Positions 1 through 13,600 of a stretch of DNA of 64,000 bases are shown one piece after another. The notes below the pieces were generated by a model. It saw nothing but the letters and a program-made list of their open reading frames with translations. It did not search any database and was not told the DNA's origin. Position numbers and translations under genes: made by a program. This DNA is from Callaeas wilsoni (lineage: Eukaryota; Chordata; Aves; Passeriformes; Callaeidae), in assembly GCA_013398955.1 (NCBI GenBank), contig VWPU01002055.1, forward strand, positions 62,001 to 126,000, written 5' to 3'. The number at the start of each line of letters is the position of its first letter. Within the stretch, counting starts at the first letter, position 1.

Positions 1-3000
1 AAAAGCTTAATTAATTGGATAAGAATGTGTCTGTAAATTCTCAAATTATTCTAAACATGCTTTAAATATTTTAAATTAGAGTTTCCAATTAAAATCGTAC
101 ATGTCATATTGTCTTATGTAATTCTATTGTTCCTTTTTGAAGATACAGCTTCAGCTAAAAAAACTGCGTTGATGTGAGCTGAGCTCAATTAGTTTCTGAT
201 GTTCTGCCAAATTGCCTCATTACCTGTCATACTAGCACACTACCGATACTTTCAAAGCTGAATTCTTTACATACACATTAATCTCTTACTGCAAGAAAGT
301 CTGGTGAGTAAAAATACAAAATTAGGAATGTGATTTATGCAAATTATCAGATGCCTGATTAATAATCTAGATTAAAACAGGTGATAGGTAGGGATAATTT
401 GTATCTCATTTTCTGGTATTTAGAACTGTTTCAAGCAAAGAACTTGCTAAATCCCACTTAGGAGTTTTAGACACAATGGTTGCTCAGCAAAATCATGAGT
501 ATTTCAATAGCAAGTAAAACCCACAAGTGCAGAATGCCCACAGTTCCAATTGCTTTTATTCACCTTGATACCTCATTGAAAGATCATATAGATGTGAGAC
601 ATATCCTCAGCTATGCCATTTAGAGCCCACAAAAAAAAAAAAACAACTGTTGAAGGCTTGACAAGCCTGCACATCCATTTAAATTTCAAAATCAAACAGA
701 CTGTGTTGCTCTTATATATTTTCCTGTTCAGTATGTAGAAGACCAGAGTGTTAAATGGACAGTTTGGCAGAGTTACCTTCAGTTCATTTGGGTTTGGCTG
801 AATCAATATAGTGAGGGCATTCCATTAGGAAACCAGGAATCAGCCCGCCTTGGCAATATGCTGCTCTGTGTAACACATTGCGGATTTGTTGAACAATACT
901 ACTTAAAATATCAGCTTTCTCAGATTCAACCATAAAATTCAACATACACTCCATTTTCAAAAATACTTCTTAATTTCTGAGGATATGGACAGACAAAGAA
1001 GATACTGTTGGGAATACCTCTCTTGATATCTTTTAAGTTTGAATAAATTCCAACTCTTTTGCTAATCTACATTTTGCAGGAAGGTATTCCAACCACAGGC
1101 CTGGTTTAAGGTATGTCTGGCAGCAATTATAGAATGCAGGTCTGTCTTATGGAGTATGGATAGAGGGGGATTGGTCTCCTAACAAGGGTGACCAGGTAAC
1201 AAGAATTGTAGTGTGCACCTCTGAAGACAGGAATTACATATTTTGGACATGGCATATCAGATGGTTTTGAATTACCTCTCTGATCCTTTAATTCTGATCA
1301 TGTCCATGATGCTTTCATATCTGTAAATAGATCTGTAAAATAACTAATAATCAAAACTCTTTTAGTGTTAAAAAAAGAAAGCTCATGTATTTTGTGTCTA
1401 GATTGACATAAACAAGTGTGTCACAGGAAAAAGGTTTGAGAAATTTTACTCTTAAAAGTTGTTGGCCAAACACTGGAGTTAAAATCAAAGTCAAAACCAA
1501 CAAAGTCTAGCTTCCTCAGGGCAACTGAAAATATTCCCAAATTCTATATTTGAAATTCTGAAATTACACACACCAGCAAACAATACTACTTCTTCCTCTA
1601 TATCTTACTACTCCAAATAGTAAATTCTGCATACAAAATAGAGATCCATAACTTCCTAGCATAAAACCAAGGAAAAGAATATGAACGAAGGCTTCAGAAA
1701 CAGTGTGGATAAACTGGCTTTTTAGGCCATTTCTGAGTTCAAAATTTTTGGTTATTTTTGTGTATTCTACCAATGAGAGAGGTGACTTGCAAGAGCTGTT
1801 ATCCTCCCCATCATATGAAGTGCTAATATCAAAGATAAACTGAGGGGTAATAATCTTATTTGCTGCTAATATAAAATATTATGGCAACATTTCTAAAACT
1901 TCTAAATACTTTTTTCTTGAAGACAACACAGTTCAACTATAAAGAAGAAACTTGTTTCCTTGAAATATGTTTGGTTTCATTTATCTTGAATAATGGTCAA
2001 AAATTTCTACTCTGAAAACTGGTCCTACTTATTTTGTACCAATCAATGATCTGACCATCTAATTTTTGAGGATTAGAGCATGATTAAATTTTCAATTTGA
2101 AAACAAAGGAAATATATGGATATATTTTTCTTCCATTCCTAGCTAATATTCTCTGACAGCAGTGAATATTTATGCTTCTGTTGGGAGAAGGGAGAGGTTT
2201 ACTTATTATAGCTAGAGTATGAAATAGGTTTATGTATTTTCCCACTGAAAACCATACCAATTTGGAGCATTAGAGTTTTTTGACACAGAGGTCACACAAG
2301 GTGTCTTGTTTATTTTTAATCTTCCATTGATTGTAGTATCTAACTGGAAGCTTGAAAATAATAATTTTCCTAATATCCTTTTTGTCTTTTTCCACTTAGC
2401 AGATATTAGACTCTCCCCAGCCTTTGTCTTTGAGTAAACTGACATTAGCATTGGTGTCTTTAAGAAAAAAAAAATCAAGCTAGGTATAGCACCTATCTTG
2501 TCAAATATCTTAACACATGGAGATCAAACACGTCAGACTAGCAGACTAACTGTGGGAATAGCATTTGTTAATTAATTGCTGCTGCAAAGTCAACATGAGG
2601 AGCACCAAGCATTGCGGATTTTATTAATGTCTGAAAATCTTATGGCTTTGTTTGTGTGTTATTTTGAAAAAAAAATTGGCAATTAAGTACCAGATTAAAA
2701 CAAAATACTTAGAATTTGGGCAGATTTTTACTATAAGAAAAGAACAACTTTAATTTACAATACCATCCATCATTTTAAAACACAATACACTTTAAGGTGA
2801 TGCAAAAAAAGGTTTTGGCTTGCTCCAAAATCACCTCATTTGATTTTATTGTTGGGTATGTGCATTTATTTTTCTAGATATTACCCACTTTTCATACATA
2901 TTAATTTCTAGCAGTCATAACTATCTATATATTAATGCATTACACTTAAATCTCATTTTCGTACGTCCATGCTTTAGTTTACAGACCTATGCTCAAACTG

Positions 3001-3199
3001 CATTTTCAACTCCATGAATATTTATCTCCAGAAAAGACATGTACCCATATCCTACCTAATTTGACTTTATTTTCAATAAGTCTTACCATAAATATCCAAT
3101 GAAATTCTCTTTCAAGAATCAAAACTGGAATCTGGACTTTTAGACCTGTACCATGTGCAGAAATCCGTATTTCAGCTTGGACACATATAATCTGTACTG
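1..3199. other. Unique AT-rich non-coding DNA
   Basis: I see no gene, RNA gene or recognisable repeat in this stretch. Open frames are short (under 85 codons), AT-driven and without recognisable domains. Short homopolymer runs such as the A-run near 631-643 are the only low-complexity features. It ends where similarity to the CR1 endonuclease begins. Confidence 0.6.
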
Positions 3200-4193
3200 C
3201 AGGCAACCTGCTGGATGCCATATTTGCAAACACAGAAGAACTGGTTAGGAATGTGAAGGTCAGGTGCAGCCTTGGCTGCAGTGACCATCAGGTGGTGGAG
3301 TTCAGAATGCTGAGAGAAGGGAACAAGGTAAAAAGTAGGATCACAACCCAGGAAAGTTAAATGGGTCAGATGCGGACTAAGGATAAGGTCAAGGTGTTCT
3401 TCGTGGAATTCACTAGTAAGGTCTTCCTTCAGAAACTGAGTCCTCCTGACAACAGTGGGAAAGCCTGGCATAGTGAAGACTCACTCCTAGTAGAGCAGTA
3501 TCATGTAAGGGAGCACTTGAACTACTGGGAACCACAAGCCAGTAGAACAAAACGTAAGCTCCAACCAGTGCTGAGAGAGCTGGGTGATGTCAGTCTAACG
3601 ACATTCTTTGAAAGGCAGTGGAAACTGGATGGTGTTTCCCAGGACTGCAAGAAAGAAAATGTCCCTCCTGTCTTTAAGAAGGACAAAATGGAAGATCCAG
3701 GAAAGTATGGGCTAGTCACCCTGTACTCAGTTCATAGAGTGGTGTTGGAAAAATAACCCTCAAAAACATATCCAAACACATTAAGGGCAAGAAGGTGACA
3801 AATCCAAATTAGCCTGGATTTAAACAGGAGAAATCATGTCTGACCGTCGTGACAGTTTGCTATAATGACCTTACTGGATCAGTGGACACAGTGGATATCT
3901 TAACAAGGCCTTCCACACACTTGTAACAAGACACAAGGATTGAAAACAGAAACACAGGACAATTAATTTAAACATAAGAAAGATCTTTTGTACTGGTAGG
4001 TTGATCAAACAATGGAACAGGCTACTAAAAGAGGTTATGGAATCTCCATCCTTGGAAATATCTAAAACCTTACTGGATAGGAACCTGAGCAGCCTGCTCT
4101 AGTCTAGTTCTGCTTTGACAAGGGAGGTTGGAGCAGCCAATCTCATGAAGTCCCTTCTAACCTCAGCTGTTCTGTGATGGTTTGATTCTGTGA
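3200..4193 (+). mobile_element. Degenerate CR1 LINE, internally deleted, 3' end intact
   Basis: CR1 is the main non-LTR retrotransposon of birds; ORF2 encodes endonuclease plus reverse transcriptase. Three blocks appear in the correct order. From about 3210 to 3350 the translation resembles the end of the CR1 endonuclease (motif LGCSDHQVVEFRML). From about 3550 to 3755 it resembles the start of the RT domain (NVPPVFKKDKMEDPGKYG, compare the family pattern of a PxFKKGxKEDPxNYRPVSL block). From about 3930 to 4193 it matches the CR1 3' end, with the phrase around 'aatggaacaggctactaaa' and terminal repeats like TTCTGTGA and ATTCTGTGA. Stops and frame changes separate the blocks, and most of the RT is missing. 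The 5' end is truncated, as is usual for CR1. A 131-codon open frame at 3361-3756 is part of this dead element and not a host gene. Confidence 0.9.
3361..3756 (+). pseudogene. Remnant CR1 ORF2 segment (endonuclease-RT linker and RT start)
   Basis: This 131-codon open frame lies inside the CR1 at 3200-4193. Its last third carries the N-terminal RT pattern (LRELGDVSL, then FKKDKMEDPGKYG, then LVTLYSV), which is the diagnostic start of the CR1 RT domain. The first part should contain the linker with the NxxKSxGPDG block that precedes RT in intact elements; that block is not recognisable, so there has been deletion or heavy decay. Catalytic motifs of RT (the F/YADD block) are absent because the frame stops and the element skips to its 3' end. 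It cannot encode an active protein. Confidence 0.8.
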
Positions 4194-7100
4194 ACTGGTA
4201 GTAAATCTCATTAAATGAGAAAATCTCCTAAGTCTCATTAAAAGCATGGTACATGTCATACCTGAAATATGGTGGATATTATGGTGGCCTTAAAATTGCA
4301 TGGGTTAAAATGCCACTGAGGAAAATGATACAAAACTTTATGATATTTAAAAAGACATTTACCTTTGTCAAGAAACACTCTGTTTTGCAAATACACTGAA
4401 AATAATCTTGAAACATTTTCAGAAAAAATAAGGATTGTTTAAAATTGCTAATAGAAGTCCCACTAATAGCATTGAAAATAAAACTTAAAAATTGACACTT
4501 TACTTTTCAGATATGGAAAAAAAAAATCAGAAATTGAGAAAATAAAGGAAAAAAACCACAAAGACATCTGAGAGTGAGAAAGTATTATTTAAATATCCCT
4601 AGCTATATAGAATGAACAGTTCTGTTAATCAACTTTTGAGTTAGGAATATTGTTTCAGATGGCTGAAACATTTTTCTTTGATATTAGACATTTGCCCAAA
4701 AGAAAAAAAGAAAGCAATCTACAGATCAAACACAAAAATCAATTAAGATTACCCTGAAAAATTTTCTGTCCCAAAGTTACACTATTTCTCTTGGTCTTTG
4801 TCTTCTTATGATGAAATCTTTGTTTTATTCAAAGAAAATAAAGAAAATATTATAAAATAAATATTTTACTTCACACTTTCAGTCTGGTTTTCATGTTGTC
4901 AAGAAAATTAAACACTGTTCACTTCTTGTGTTTCTGAAATAATTTCCTTAGTTTTTTACTTTAGTAAGGATAAAAATAAAAATTACTCATCCCAGCCTTA
5001 CTAAAGCCTATACAGAATATTTGTAACCATCAAGAGGCCTGAAATCATATCCTTGCTGCCCTACGTTGTAAATTGTCACTGGGCATAAACAGAGTGAGTA
5101 GGGTCATTGAAAATCTGTAATTGCATTTACAACCTCTGCAAGAAGTAGATATTGTGAATATAAACCTTGTGCCCCAAGACAACAACAGAATGAGGAGCAT
5201 TATAGTAATGAGGTAAAAATTCAAGCTTGTTCTAACAACTTCTGGTCTCTGAACTGTGGTAATTGAGCAAGTTTTTAAGTCAAATATTCCGTGTGAATTC
5301 CAGATCCTTTGTTTCTTTAAAGTATTAAACAATCCTCCTGGCTTTAGATAATAAATTTATATTTGCTTCATGTCCTCATTCATTGAAAAATAAAATACTT
5401 TTGAGAAGGATTAGGTGATAAACCCCATTGTCTTTAATGGTGTAATGATGCTCCATAACATAAGATTATTTTACATCCAAGGAAAATAGATCTTTGCCAT
5501 GCACTATCAGGAAGGAAGGGATTTCAAATATAGATCACCATAATTTCTCATTACACTATAAAAGAGGCTGCATAAAGGAATTAGCAGTCATTGTGATATA
5601 CTAGTGACTCTTGAATATAATGAATATGAAGTTAAATGGAGAGTTGTTCCATTTGATACTGGTCAGGGAATTCTCCAGTATTTTAGAGCAATATAGAAAG
5701 TAAATTTATGTTTCCATTGCCTCCCAGTGTGCTGGGTAGCTAAAATACTGGTGTTCTTTTTTCCCCTACCTACCTTTATCTTCTACTGCATTATAGCGAT
5801 TTTCCTGAACAAACGACAGCAAATCAAAAGTCACTAGATGGAGGGAGTCATCCTCATCTGTAGGTAGGTTCCTTGTAGGGATGTAATATTTTTTAAGCAT
5901 AATATTAAGTCAACATGACACTTCAAAGGGCAGGAAATATTGCAGTAAATCAGGAATTTAAAGAAACCTAGGAAGACATTTCTTTCATGTATATACTCAC
6001 TACTTATACAAATACAGGTCTGCAGAAAAATCAAAACCATTAACAAATGAATTTTATGTCTAAGGATACCCTTTTTTATTGTGACAAAATGCTTTGTACT
6101 AAAATGAAACAGCTGTAATGAAGATCATGTAAAAAAAAAAAAAGTAAATCCTATAGAGCTTTAAAAATATTCAGTGGTAACTCTGCCCTGAAAAATCTCA
6201 ACTCAGTTTTCAATTGACCCCAAAGTTTTCCTCTGTTTAATGTTATGGTTCCTCAAACACATAAGTCCACAGCAATGCTGAATTTTCTAAGACACTGAAG
6301 AGACTGGGGTTTCAGATATGTAGCTGTGTTGTGAAAGACCAGGAAACAATTGCCTCTCTCCTGAATTAGTACAAAAATCCTTTTTAAGACTTTTAATATA
6401 TGTGTACTTCTGAAGTGAAGTCACTGTTTAATTCAAGGGAAGGGCAGAAAGAGAACACAAGAAAGGGCATGATTCTTTAAGCTGATCTTGAAGGCACTCA
6501 AATAGCCAGAGCAAGTTCTTGCCCCTTGTTTCATCTTCAGGACTTTCAAAATGCATTCCAACTCAACTGAAAAATTTGAAAAATGTTGCACTTCAGAGCT
6601 GGTTATAAATCATTTTGTATGACGCTTTACATTGAGAAATAAGTCACACCCTGCATTTTCTTTTTTGAAGACTGTGCAACAGCTAATTTGTCAGAAAATT
6701 CTGGCAAAAGACAGTGGAGATTGAGATTTGTGCTACAGATGATGGTGGTAAATGATGCTGATAAACACTCATGACAGTATTTTGATAAATGTCAGAGAAT
6801 CAAAATTCTACAATGAATTGTAAGAGATTTGTTGTTGCAGTTTTTTTGTAAGCTCACTTTTTAAAAATTCACACAAACCAAAGAGGCTTTTCCTATATTA
6901 TTTCATTATGTACACATCATGCTTCTTTAAAAACATTTTTTAGATAGCATTCAGGTGTAGAAATTCTTTTCTACAGTTCAACAGTCAAAGTGTTAAAATT
7001 GCAATAACTAGAGCAAAGAAAAAACTCCTTTATCATAATTAGATGAAATTCCAGTATAATTGAACTGTGGTCCATTAAAGGATATTACAGACCGGAATAG

Positions 7101-10100
7101 AGGGAAGGAATAAAGACAAAAGAAGGAATAAATGGTAGAAAACCCATCTACTAATGGGATCAGCAACAAAATTTAATAAAATTTGAGAAAAATATAATTG
7201 ATTCATTTTTCATTCCTGAAGTCAAAAATGCAGTACTTGTTACTGTGTTACAAAGCAATTCTTTTTTTCTTCCAGCCTTTCAGTGTAAAGTTAGAAATAG
7301 TAAATATTGCTTTCCTTTTAAAGATAGTATAAGCCTAAAAACCATTATTTATTTAATGTTCAGAATCAATTGGCTATCTGAATAATAATTACAACTCAGA
7401 CCAGTATGCTATGTTCCTCTTCCATATCACAATATTGCTGCTATTTTTAGTAGAATACATTCAGTAACTTTCACTTATTTTATCAGGAGATGCTAACTGC
7501 TTAACACTTCTAAATTCAAGTGCAGTTATTCTGGCATGCAAATCTAAATGTAGGAAATTTGGCTTAAGCATCCTTTTTTAAAAAAAAAGGAATTCTGCGT
7601 AATCCAAATACTGTTGCTCATTTACCACAGTGCAAAAACAAGCGCATGTCCCCCTCCCAGCACTGCTTGCATAATAAACTGCCAGGTACTTTTAACTGGA
7701 AAGATTATACCTTGGTTAACACAGAATTTAAATGCCTTGTGATGTCATGAATTTTCCAAATTTCCAGGACCTACTTGATGTAGCTTTTGCTTCACTGTGA
7801 ACAATTCTGTTGTGTGATGCTCAGTGTTACAAATGCTTCGTAACTAACAGTGCTATCAAGAACTTGTTCTTTGCAGACCTGTCCATGGCCTTTCATTGAA
7901 ATGTTGGCTTGAGGAGTACAGACACAGGATGATAGCAGAAACCTTGAAGTAAAGGCACAGATTGAAACCAGAAGCTTACAGACAACTAAACCACAGTCAA
8001 ATTCTGGTTATTAGGGAAGAAAACAAAAAAGCAGTATTAAGGAATAACAGTTTCAAGGGTAACAAGTAGACAAAGAGCAAGAACCCAAGTATGCAAACGC
8101 AGCACATACATACAGTGAGTGTGAGCACGCTAACAAAATCATAATGCCCCCAAGGTGATACTGAGGAGAAGAAATCATATTCAGAAACATTATAACTCCT
8201 TGAAGGGAGGAACCTCCTCACTATGAAAATCAGCCTTCTCCTGCTGGAGGACTCCGGATGGTGACAATTCATGCCAACCTTTTCATATAAGACAGAAGCC
8301 ACCAGCCTCAGGAGCCAGGGTGGCCCTGGACAGGTGAACATAGAACCAGGGAAATAGGTAGATAGTAGAAAGAGTTTTTTAGTCTTAAGCAAATCTAATT
8401 CAAAATGAAAGCATTCCTATATAAATGGACTAATAATAAGGCTTTGAAAAAATTTTTAAGACTTGAACAAATAATAAATTCTCTGCTTTGCACAGCTGGT
8501 GTTCTCCTTTGGCCTCACATAAACTGCAGCAGGTTAAGTGCAGGAGTCTGATGGAGAGCTCACACAGCCTGGTCTTGGGAGACAACCAACTGCTTGTCAG
8601 AAACAAATTTTATAAGAGAAGAACTATCAGTAAACAAAGTCTGTGCACAGAAGGTAGGAAAGAACTGTCCTAACAGAAAAGATATTTCAGCTGTGAGAGG
8701 CTCATGCTTTTAAAGCTAAAGAGGAAGATCATAATAGGAACATGAATGAAGCAAAATCTGAACAAAACCAATCATATAAAAAGGGGGCAAAGTATGCCTT
8801 TACTATTTAAAGACTCCTGGAAGAAAGTGACCTTTAAGCTCTGCCTGTAATGCATATGATATAATCAGATTATACCAGTGAAAACAGAATTTTATAAAAA
8901 ATAATAGAAAGCTAGCAGAGTATGAAGAATATAGGGTGAAAATATGTTCATTAAAATACCAAGATTACAACAATTTTGATGCTATTTACAACATTTCCTA
9001 TTAGTTACTAGAATGAAACACCATGCAATGCAACTACAGAAAGTAGTTCTTGGCAGACATAAATTATAATGAAATGTGAAATTTAATAGACACTTTGACG
9101 ACCAAAGCTCAAACCTCAATATTGATTAGAAGCAATGTGCCTGGGACATCAGGAAGTAAAAAAGAATACTTCAGAAGCTACAATGATTGCTAGTACCATT
9201 TTGCATGTGTCAGTTACAGAATTAGAATCAGGGGAAGGGGGGATGGGCAAGAGGATAACAATAGACTAAACCTCATATTTAGGCAACATTTTGAGCATTT
9301 ATATCCCACCCTATGTCTGAAATAAGCAAATCCCTTCAGTTTTGCTTTGCTTTCATTTTTATTTCATGTTTAGTTATGCATTATGGCTCCATTTCTTCCT
9401 GACAGACACTCTTGACAGGTTACATAGTGTACCGAGTTGTTCTTACAACCACCAGTGAAGCAGAGATGCACAATCTCTGAAACAAACGCATGACTCTGAA
9501 AATAGGACCTCCAGATACTCACAACAAGAGAGGAAAAAACAAGGTTGTTTTCAGCTTTAATTTGTTTTGCTCAATTGAAACGTGATAGAATGAAGAAGAA
9601 AAGATAGTATAAGAATCAAATGTCAAAACTCCATAAACCAAAATATCCCAGGCATGCATTATTAACCTTGTCTGGTTTACCACTTCAGACCTGGGCTGGC
9701 AAGCAAGAATTCACTTCTGCAAAAAGAAGTTAAAGAAATAAACTGGAAAATGTAGAGGTTTGGAAATGCAGCAAAGTTACAGTTGTTTCATTACCTGTGC
9801 TATTAAATAGTGTCTAGTTACATACAGTGCTGCTTTGGCAATAACAATTCTTATCTCAATTTTAAGAGTGACAGGAGTAAACTTTTTCAGTCATGTATCT
9901 TATTCTATCTCCTTAAATCACTTTGACTGGATCACAGAACTTGACAATATTAATATTTTTTTTCCCCAGGTAGAATAATGTAATACCTTTAAATGAGTTC
10001 AGAGTTCAACTGTTAAATTATGTAGCATAAAATAAGCACAGCTTGTCATTTATCTCTGATATATTATTGTGTTCTTAGGTTACTGACATCTACAGTCCAC

Positions 10101-10429
10101 AAACTGTGTATCAACTTGAAACATTACACTAATTTTCTCAAGCATTTTCTATAAATTAGTATATAGCCTCTTAAAAATGTTGTACCAGAAGGCTGAACCA
10201 TGAAATAACAGAAAGCTCCAAGACACATGTGTAACAGGATACCAAAACATTTCAAAGAGAAAACCTCCCTGTACAAGATAAAGAACAGCCAAGGGGGATA
10301 TTCTGTAAAGAAAAATAAATTTGAAATCTTGTACCTTGTGCTGGGGAGGACTGAAGATGTGTGTCCTCTGGGAGAGGCTAGAGGTTTTCTTCTGCTGAGT
10401 TTCCCGCTTCAATGGCATTCAGTAGGAAT
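4194..10429. other. Unique AT-rich non-coding DNA
   Basis: No gene or recognisable mobile element is seen. The longest open frame (minus strand, 7997-8392, 131 codons) has no recognisable domain. A somewhat less AT-rich, complex stretch at about 7620-7900 could be a conserved non-coding element, but that cannot be judged from one sequence. A-rich runs occur near 6131-6143. Confidence 0.55.
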
Positions 10430-10620
10430 AACAGAATCATTTAGGTTGGAAAAGACCGGATCATCAAGTTCAACCACAAAACTAACATTGCCAAGCCCAC
10501 CTCGCAACCATGTCCCCAAGTGTCACGTGTACACGTCTTTCAAATACTCTGGGGATGGTGAACTAACCACTTCCCTGTGCAGCCTGTTCCAGAGCCTGAC
10601 AACTCTTTTCGGTGTAGAAA
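10430..10620 (-). mobile_element. CR1 LINE 3'-end fragment
   Basis: Read on the plus strand this is the reverse complement of a CR1 3' end. It starts with the tail-proximal phrase 'cagaatcatttaggttgga', continues through a segment like 'atcatcaagttcaaccaca', and ends in the region 'cctgttccagagcctgaca' that lies upstream in a complete CR1. It is a typical severely 5'-truncated insertion of about 190 bp. The 156-codon plus-strand open frame at 10227-10697 runs through it antisense to the element, so it is not a gene. Confidence 0.9.
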
Positions 10621-13600
10621 AGACAAAAGGGCCAGAAGATTTAAGCACTTTTTTTTCCTGGAATATGCATCAACTCCCAAACCAATTTGTTCCGTAACAC
10701 TTGCTGGAACTCAGGCACATGACAAAATTCAGACACAAGTAGAAGAAAATGCACACATCCTGAATCCCAAAGATAGGAGGGATGGTGGTAATAATTATAA
10801 AGAGAGATTAAACCCCAAGTAGAGAAGAACAGTAATGTACTGCTGCTTACTGACAGAGACTGCTACTTTTTTCTCCCAATGCATTGTAAGAATTTAAATT
10901 TTAATCTCTCAACTGGCATGCCAAATGCCAACAAGAAAAGGCAGAATAGATTCCTGTCTTCTCTTACTGTTGAGAAAGTGAGGTTAGCAGGAGAATTTCT
11001 ATAGTCAATTCCTGTTCCTGAGTAGGGGATTTATGTAAATCCACCTAATGAGACTAAGTTGTCAGAAGCAGCAGCTTCTGTTTTTAAAAAAAACCAAAAT
11101 CCCTCAAATAGAAAAAGTAGCGGAAGCTTTGGGATTTATTCCTATTTTATAAAATTCCAAAAGAAGAAGTGATTTTCCTGCTAAGACACCTTATTTAATA
11201 GATAAGGAGTGAGAAAACATTTACAGATTTTTATACAGTTCTCAGCATCAGTATGATGCTAGACTGTGCAAAGTTCAAAAACCAAAAGCAAAAAAACCCT
11301 GAATATTTCTTCTCTTTTAATGAGTCAGGATAAAACCATTTAACTGTACATCTTTTAGACTGATGACACTGAATTAAGTGATGTCTGCATGTAAAGATAC
11401 CACAAATAGAAAGTAATTTTTTTTTTGTAAATCTTTTTTTTTTAAATAGGATTGAGTGTCCAAGAACCTGCCAAGGGAAGTTCACTTATCTAATCAGTGA
11501 ATATTTATGTAATTTAGTATACATTTCATGTAAATTACATATTGAATCCATATGCATGGGAATAAGCCTGAACTCTAATTCTATTCTCCAAATTTAACCA
11601 CTGAGCCTAAACCAGTTCTTTCTCTTCAGTTTACCGTGTCTGGAATTTTGATTCAACCAGACAGGAAGAAATTAGTGTTGCCTGGTACAACTCTCTACTG
11701 ATGAGTGTGACTCTCACTAGATGGAAGGTAAGAATTTCCATTAGCATGGAAAACTTGCCAGAGTCTTGTTACAGTCAGTCATAGGAGTCTGGAGTAGAGT
11801 AAGTAAAATGCATATTAATTGTGCCCTTCAGGGACAGATCTCCTATTACGTTTTTAAAAAGGTAACCTCTGTTCCATATGCTAAAGAAAGAAACAAGAAC
11901 AAAGTTTAGTCACTTGAAGTAGCATTAATCCTAAACCATGAGAGGATTAGAAAACCTGTCACTTCACTATAGTTTTCACCATACCCTAGGATTTCCTAAT
12001 GATTAACTCTAGGCAAATATCTGCTCCATACATTCTTGACTGTGGATCTCATTCAGAGGGGCTTAACTCTTCTTTTGCACTCTATGGGGAATGTAGGTAT
12101 CTACAGATGGTTCTAAGTACCAGGTCTTGCAATATCTGTGTGTTTATGGATTCTGCCCGAAGTAATTTTGTGTGCTAGATGATGTCATCTCCTAAATTGT
12201 ACTGATTTTTCTTGAAACTAGTCTTCCAAGTCACTTCAGTCCTTTGAAAATCACTACATAAGTCTTTCAAGAAATTCTCTTGACCCTCATCACTTTTTCA
12301 TTACAACAGCTATTTCTGTCTTAAAGAAAGAGAAGTAGTCACATAGCTGAAAATGATAGTGGTGGGAACTGTATTTTTTCTCCTAACAGAAACGCACCTG
12401 CTTGACAAATGAGGTTTTAACAAAACGGATGATATATGCTTGAATTCATCGTTCTTCCTAATGCATAGGCAAAATAATCTCAACTGAAATGCTCTAGTAC
12501 TTAATATATGTGCCTCTAAGGAGAAAAAAACTTAGGCAATAACCATGCAATAAATAAATATTTAGCATATATACCCTCAAGGCATTTCCATCACATTTTA
12601 CCAGGAAGAGCAATATTTAAAGTGTTCAATATAGACAGGAGTGGCCCAAAACTGAACACACACGGTTGCTCAGCTGTGTTACAGAAACAGGATTGAAAGC
12701 AGTACTTACTTTTATTTTTCAATTTTTTTACTGAAATTCAGAAAAAAAATCTCCACCACTATTTTTTAAGAGGTAAAAACAACCTCTCACAAACTGTTTA
12801 TGTACTGAAATGGCTACAAGCTGCATCAATATAATAATGGCATTCAGAAGGATAGAAAGCTATCTTCTTTGGAAATAATTGCCCTCAGGATTCAAATAGC
12901 ATCCCTGAAGTAATTCACTGCAATGAAATGTATTCATTTTGCTTTAAATTATCTTTAAACCTTTAAATGCCCCAGAATTATAGAAGTAGGGGGAAAACCC
13001 ACATTGCTATAATGACTTGTATAAGATACAGTGTGCCTATCCTTGCATTCCACGTACTCATGACATAATATGAAAGAGAGAATAAAGTTGATACTTGCCC
13101 TTTCCTGTCCCTGTCTTTGGATTGTAGCACTGCTGTCAATACGAGCTGTGCTCAAGAAAGAGTGCAAGATTCTAACTCTCTTCTTAGCATCTCATGTCAG
13201 GCTTGAAAGGCTCTGTTCCTTTTATCTCTTGTCCTCATTTCCTATCATGTACATGTTGTATACATGTGTTTACTGTATTTGTGTAAGGAAATATATCTAT
13301 ATGTGTCAAAACTTAACTGGATGGAATAAACTACTTTGCATCTGCAGACTTCATAGAAACAGTACCCTTTTAAAGTACATCCAAAAATAAACTTCATACT
13401 TGGGAAATAATATTATGTACAAATTAAAGTCATGCCTTAGATATACAGAGTAGAAAGAATTAATGCCCATTTTTCTATCTCAATTAGAATAATTTATAAT
13501 ATACAGTACATCCTGTCAGGTACAATGTGCTGACATCTTTACATGAAAGGACAAAAAGAATAATACATAACAATAAACTCCCAGGACAGCATCAATTAAC

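Noticed and set aside
7572..7590. Near-palindrome of T-run then A-run flanked by CC and GG
   Set aside because: Simple homopolymers of this kind are frequent in AT-rich DNA; no terminator or hairpin gene context.
7997..8392. 131-codon minus-strand open frame
   Set aside because: It is rich in hydrophobic residues from T-rich DNA, with no signal of a known family.
9950..9976. Strong acceptor-like TTTTTCCCCAG followed by GTAGAA
   Set aside because: The following donor is weak and there is no open exon-like segment after it.
10227..10697. 156-codon plus-strand open frame, the longest in the window
   Set aside because: It runs antisense through a CR1 3' end and through unrelated flanking DNA. 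No domain is recognisable.
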